From positions 42,904,001 to 42,968,000 of the forward strand of contig OZ231127.1 in assembly GCA_965153355.1 (NCBI GenBank): a DNA stretch of 64,000 bases, in the 5' to 3' direction. The notes beneath the pieces were generated by a model. It did not search any database and was not told where the DNA came from. It saw only the letters and a list, made by a program, of their open reading frames with translations. This DNA comes from Flaccisagitta enflata. Taxonomy: Eukaryota > Chaetognatha > Sagittoidea > Aphragmophora. This document shows positions 61,356 through 64,000 of the stretch, one piece after another (positions within the stretch are counted from its first letter, which is position 1; each line of letters opens with the position of its first letter). The translations under genes were made by a program, and so were the position numbers.

Positions 61356-62446
61356 CCGTGTTCCCTAGCTGTGGTAGGCAGGAAAAAATGACTCAGCATA
61401 GCGACCCATTCTGGGTTGTTGCTTACATGTAGGTGCCTCCCACTATGCATGAAACAAAAAAATCTTTGGGATGTTTTGAGATTTATATTAAAAATAGTTT
61501 TTTTTACATTTTTTGCCATGAATGTTTTTGATCAATTTTTAGATAATTTTCAAATTCAGAATTGAATTCAGACAATGTTTTCTGTTTTGTTTCACTTTAT
61601 ACTTTTTAAGAAAAATAAAAAGTTCATTTTGTCTTTAAATACTTAAAACCTAAAACAATATTTATTATTGTAGTATTATACTAAAAAAATAAACTTTCTT
61701 TCTATTTTTAACGAACCAGGAAGTGCTTTCTGAGTTCATATCCACATTCAAAATACCTGAAAAAATTGATCTCAAAGAGTTACAATGAAAATTTTAGCGT
61801 TTTTTAGTCGCGTGAACGCGACTCTAGAAGCCGCTATGTCGGTTGGTTGGTTGGTAACGTAACGTAACATTTTTGAAATATAGCTTAAATCATCATTTTA
61901 AAGGGACTTAAGGGTACTTTAGGGTATTCAAAGGTACTTTAGGGTACTTAGGGGTACTAAAGAGTACTATAGGTATTAAGGGTAATATAGGGTACTTTAG
62001 GTACTTCTGGGTACTTGAGGTTACTTTAGGGTACTTTAGGTTACTTCAGGGTACTCAAGGGTACTTTAGAGTATTTTAGGTACTTTAGGGTATTCTAGGG
62101 TATATTAGGGTACTTTAGGGTACATTAGGTACTAAAGGGTACTCAAGGTACTTTGAGTACTTTATTCTAATCTATCACCTTTACTATCATTACCTTTATT
62201 GCCTTTATTACCTTTATTACCTTTATTACCTTTTTTACCTTATTGACCTTAATTACCTTTATTACCTTTATTACCTTTATTACCACGCGACTAAGGTTTG
62301 TTGACCTTGTTGTATTTTTCTTAAGAAAATCCTAATAGAATTGTTAGTCATGAGTATGGTGATATGCATCTACACTTAAAAAAAACCCAAAATAGGTTTC
62401 TATGCTGAGTCATTTTTTCCTACCTACCACAGCTAGGGAACACGGT
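61356..62446. other. Inverted repeat pair, ~47-bp arms, 1 kb apart
   Basis: ACCGTGTTCCCTAGCTGTGG at 61356 is inverted as CCACAGCTAGGGAACACGGT at 62427; the match runs through GGAAAAAATGACTCAGCATAG. Weaker similarity extends inward. The interior holds AT-rich DNA and the hairpin element at 61802. Possibly a foldback element. Confidence 0.7.
61802..62312 (+). mobile_element. Hairpin element with GGGTACTTTA minisatellite
   Basis: TTTTTAGTCGCGTGAACGCGACT hairpin, CGGTTGGTTGGTTGG tract, then ~250 bp of GGGTACTTTA-like units and ~110 bp of TTACCTTTA units, ending CACGCGACTAAGG and TTGACCTTGTTG. It shows that the internal minisatellite can differ completely between copies. Confidence 0.8.
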
Positions 62447-62826
62447 GGGTGGGCAAAACAACTCTCAACACCAGGATCGCGAAGGAAGTGACTTTACACT
62501 CCGCTACATTCTTTTCTCCATCCCAAATTTGGGTCGTTTGTTCTACTACTTGATTTATTTACTCTCTACTTGCAAAGTTGTGGCATGTTTTTTTCCTCTT
62601 TTCAAAATAAATCGCGCTTGCGTGTATTGTCTACATAATAACATTTCCTTCTTAGATGAGGCACTAATTTATCAAAGACATGGTGCATTAAGATAGCTTC
62701 TTGTGGCTACTGTATGTGTAAGAGACTTGTGAAGTGTGAACACAGATTATGTTATTAGTCTCAAATCAGTCTGTGAACGACTTCATTAAGACGTGAGTGT
62801 TTAATAGGCTCATTTTGAGGTAATAT
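62313..62826. other. Unassigned non-coding sequence
   Basis: Includes the right arm of the 61356 inverted repeat. An open frame at 62445-62696 has hydrophobic stretches but no domain or splice support. Confidence 0.4.
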
Positions 62827-63022
62827 TTTTAGTCGCGTGCACGTGACTCTACAACCAGCTTTGTCCGTCAGTTGGTCAGTTGGTTGGTCGGTTGGTTGGT
62901 CACATTTTACTTTCTTTATGATTTTTTTTTGACCCCACTGCTCCTGCCCAAATGGTCTGGTGACCTCAAATATAGCCCCTGCCCACCCGCACGCGACTTC
63001 GGCAGCCGTGTATCCGGCCTTT
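62827..63022 (+). mobile_element. Hairpin element, TCGCG subfamily
   Basis: TTTTTAGTCGCGTGCACGTGACT hairpin (one mismatch), GGTTGGTCGGTTGGTTGGTC tract, CCACTGCTCCTGCCCAAATG, CCCACCCGCACGCGACTTCG and CAGCCGTGTATCCGGCCTTT. Confidence 0.85.
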
Positions 63023-63402
63023 TTCTGTCTCAACGTGAAATCTTGCCAATGTTACTCCCCAAAACACTTAATTTATAAGAACATTAAGTTAAGAGCCCTA
63101 AGATTAAGAATATCTTAAAAACGCATACATCTAGAAATTTTAAGAAAAAAAAGTTATGTAAGATCAAATTTAAGAAACATTGATAGAAAAGCTTAATTTT
63201 AAACAATTGAGATAATATTTTGATATTTCTTATATTAATGCTATAGAAATATCCCTAGATTTTAATAGTAATTATAAAAATGTATAGTTGATAGTATATT
63301 ATCACATTTTCAAAAATATATATAGCATTTTAAATAAGGAATGCTCTAAGAATGTTTAAGGCTCCATTTGGTTTTAAAAAAAGAATATAAAGCCTAAAGA
63401 AA
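63023..63402. other. AT-rich non-coding sequence
   Basis: No recognised feature. Confidence 0.45.
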
Positions 63403-63985
63403 ATAGTCGCAAAAGCGTTAGATGGTCAGCGGTACCAGTGCCCTGCCTAAGTAGGTTGTGCTTGAAGTTGAGGGGGGAGCAGGGCAGCGGCCCCAAAGGG
63501 GTTGATGACCTATGCTTTCACACGTATGGGGGATTTTCTCCTTCTCCTTCTCCCCCTCCATCCCTCCCCCCTCAAATTCCAGTCTCGAGGCCCAAATTCC
63601 AGTCTTGAGGCCCAAATTCCAGTCTTGAGGCTCAAATTCCAGTCTCGAGGCCCAAATCTTAGCCTCAAGGCCCAAATCCTAGCCTGGAGGCTGAGATTTG
63701 GGCCTCGAGGCCGGGATCTTGGCCTCATGGCTGAAATTTTGACATTGAGGCTGAGATTTGGGCTTCAAGACTGAAATCTGGGCCTCCAGGTTAGGATTTA
63801 GGCCTTGAGGCTAGGATTTGGGCCTTGAAGCTGGGATTTGGGCCTCAAGACTGGGATTTGGGCCTCAAGACTGGAATTTGAGCCTCAAGACTGTGATTTG
63901 GGGGAGGGGACGTAGAAGAAGGAGAAAATTCCCCATACGTGTATAGGTCATCGACCCCTTTGGGGCCGTGGCCCAAAAAGGAAGA
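63403..63985. mobile_element. Foldback element (GGCCCAAATCCCAG family)
   Basis: GTCGCAAAAGCGTTAGATGG start, GGTTGTGCTTGAAGTTGAGG, GGCAGCGGCCCCAAAGGGG, about a dozen ~20-bp words (GAGGCCCAAATTCCAGTCTT) that invert near 63690, and the GTCATCGACCCCTTTGGGGC end. Confidence 0.85.
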
Positions 63986-64000
63986 AAAAAGAAGGAACTA

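Noticed and set aside
61238-61375. Plus frame with DVEKWVKTETAQSLESKK
   Set aside because: Protein-like, but it begins inside a transposon fragment and ends within an inverted-repeat arm; no acceptor or donor pair.
62445-62696. 83-codon hydrophobic frame
   Set aside because: No family, no splice support; starts within an inverted-repeat arm.

Overview
The window is animal nuclear DNA: a spliced gene with GT-AG introns, dense microsatellites, BEL/Pao-type retroelement sequence (a lineage known only from animals) and many short non-autonomous transposons. I cannot name the species. The commonest dispersed repeat, with an ACGG/CCGT tetranucleotide core and a terminal hairpin, resembles the 'pearl' elements of bivalve molluscs and the DINE-1/HINE (Helentron-derived) elements of other invertebrates, so an invertebrate is likely.

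Layout. 0-5.8 kb: repeats only, including a ~1-kb palindrome (3741-4777). 5.8-12.9 kb: a 30-bp tandem array split by a 5.6-kb LTR retrotransposon (6827-12443) with two 498-bp LTRs, a 5-bp target-site duplication and one Gag-like gene (7731-9749) but no pol. 13.3-14.4 kb: a palindromic repeat and a hairpin element. 14.8-43.0 kb: one complete plus-strand gene of the beta-1,4-galactosyltransferase family, ten coding exons reconstructed by hand, 449 codons, with every splice phase compatible; its 14.8-kb third intron is almost all repeats. 43-64 kb: no complete gene; three weak exon-like stretches (48350-48459, 58480-58618, 59935-60146 minus) and many repeats, among them a 2.5-kb palindrome (51602-54079), a 1.1-kb homopurine tract, a 161-bp satellite and nested foldback elements.

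The transferase is a type II Golgi enzyme with the family's metal-binding, acceptor and disulfide residues. The position that selects UDP-Gal over UDP-GalNAc (Tyr289 in bovine B4GALT1) is Met320 here, so GalNAc transfer is a real possibility. The best candidate for an under-described system is the hairpin element group: three subfamilies differ at the same stem positions on both arms, and a third copy of the motif at the other end of the element changes with them, which points to selection on a terminal structure recognised during transposition. One copy sits in one arm of the 2.5-kb palindrome while the other arm keeps the empty oligo-T target site.
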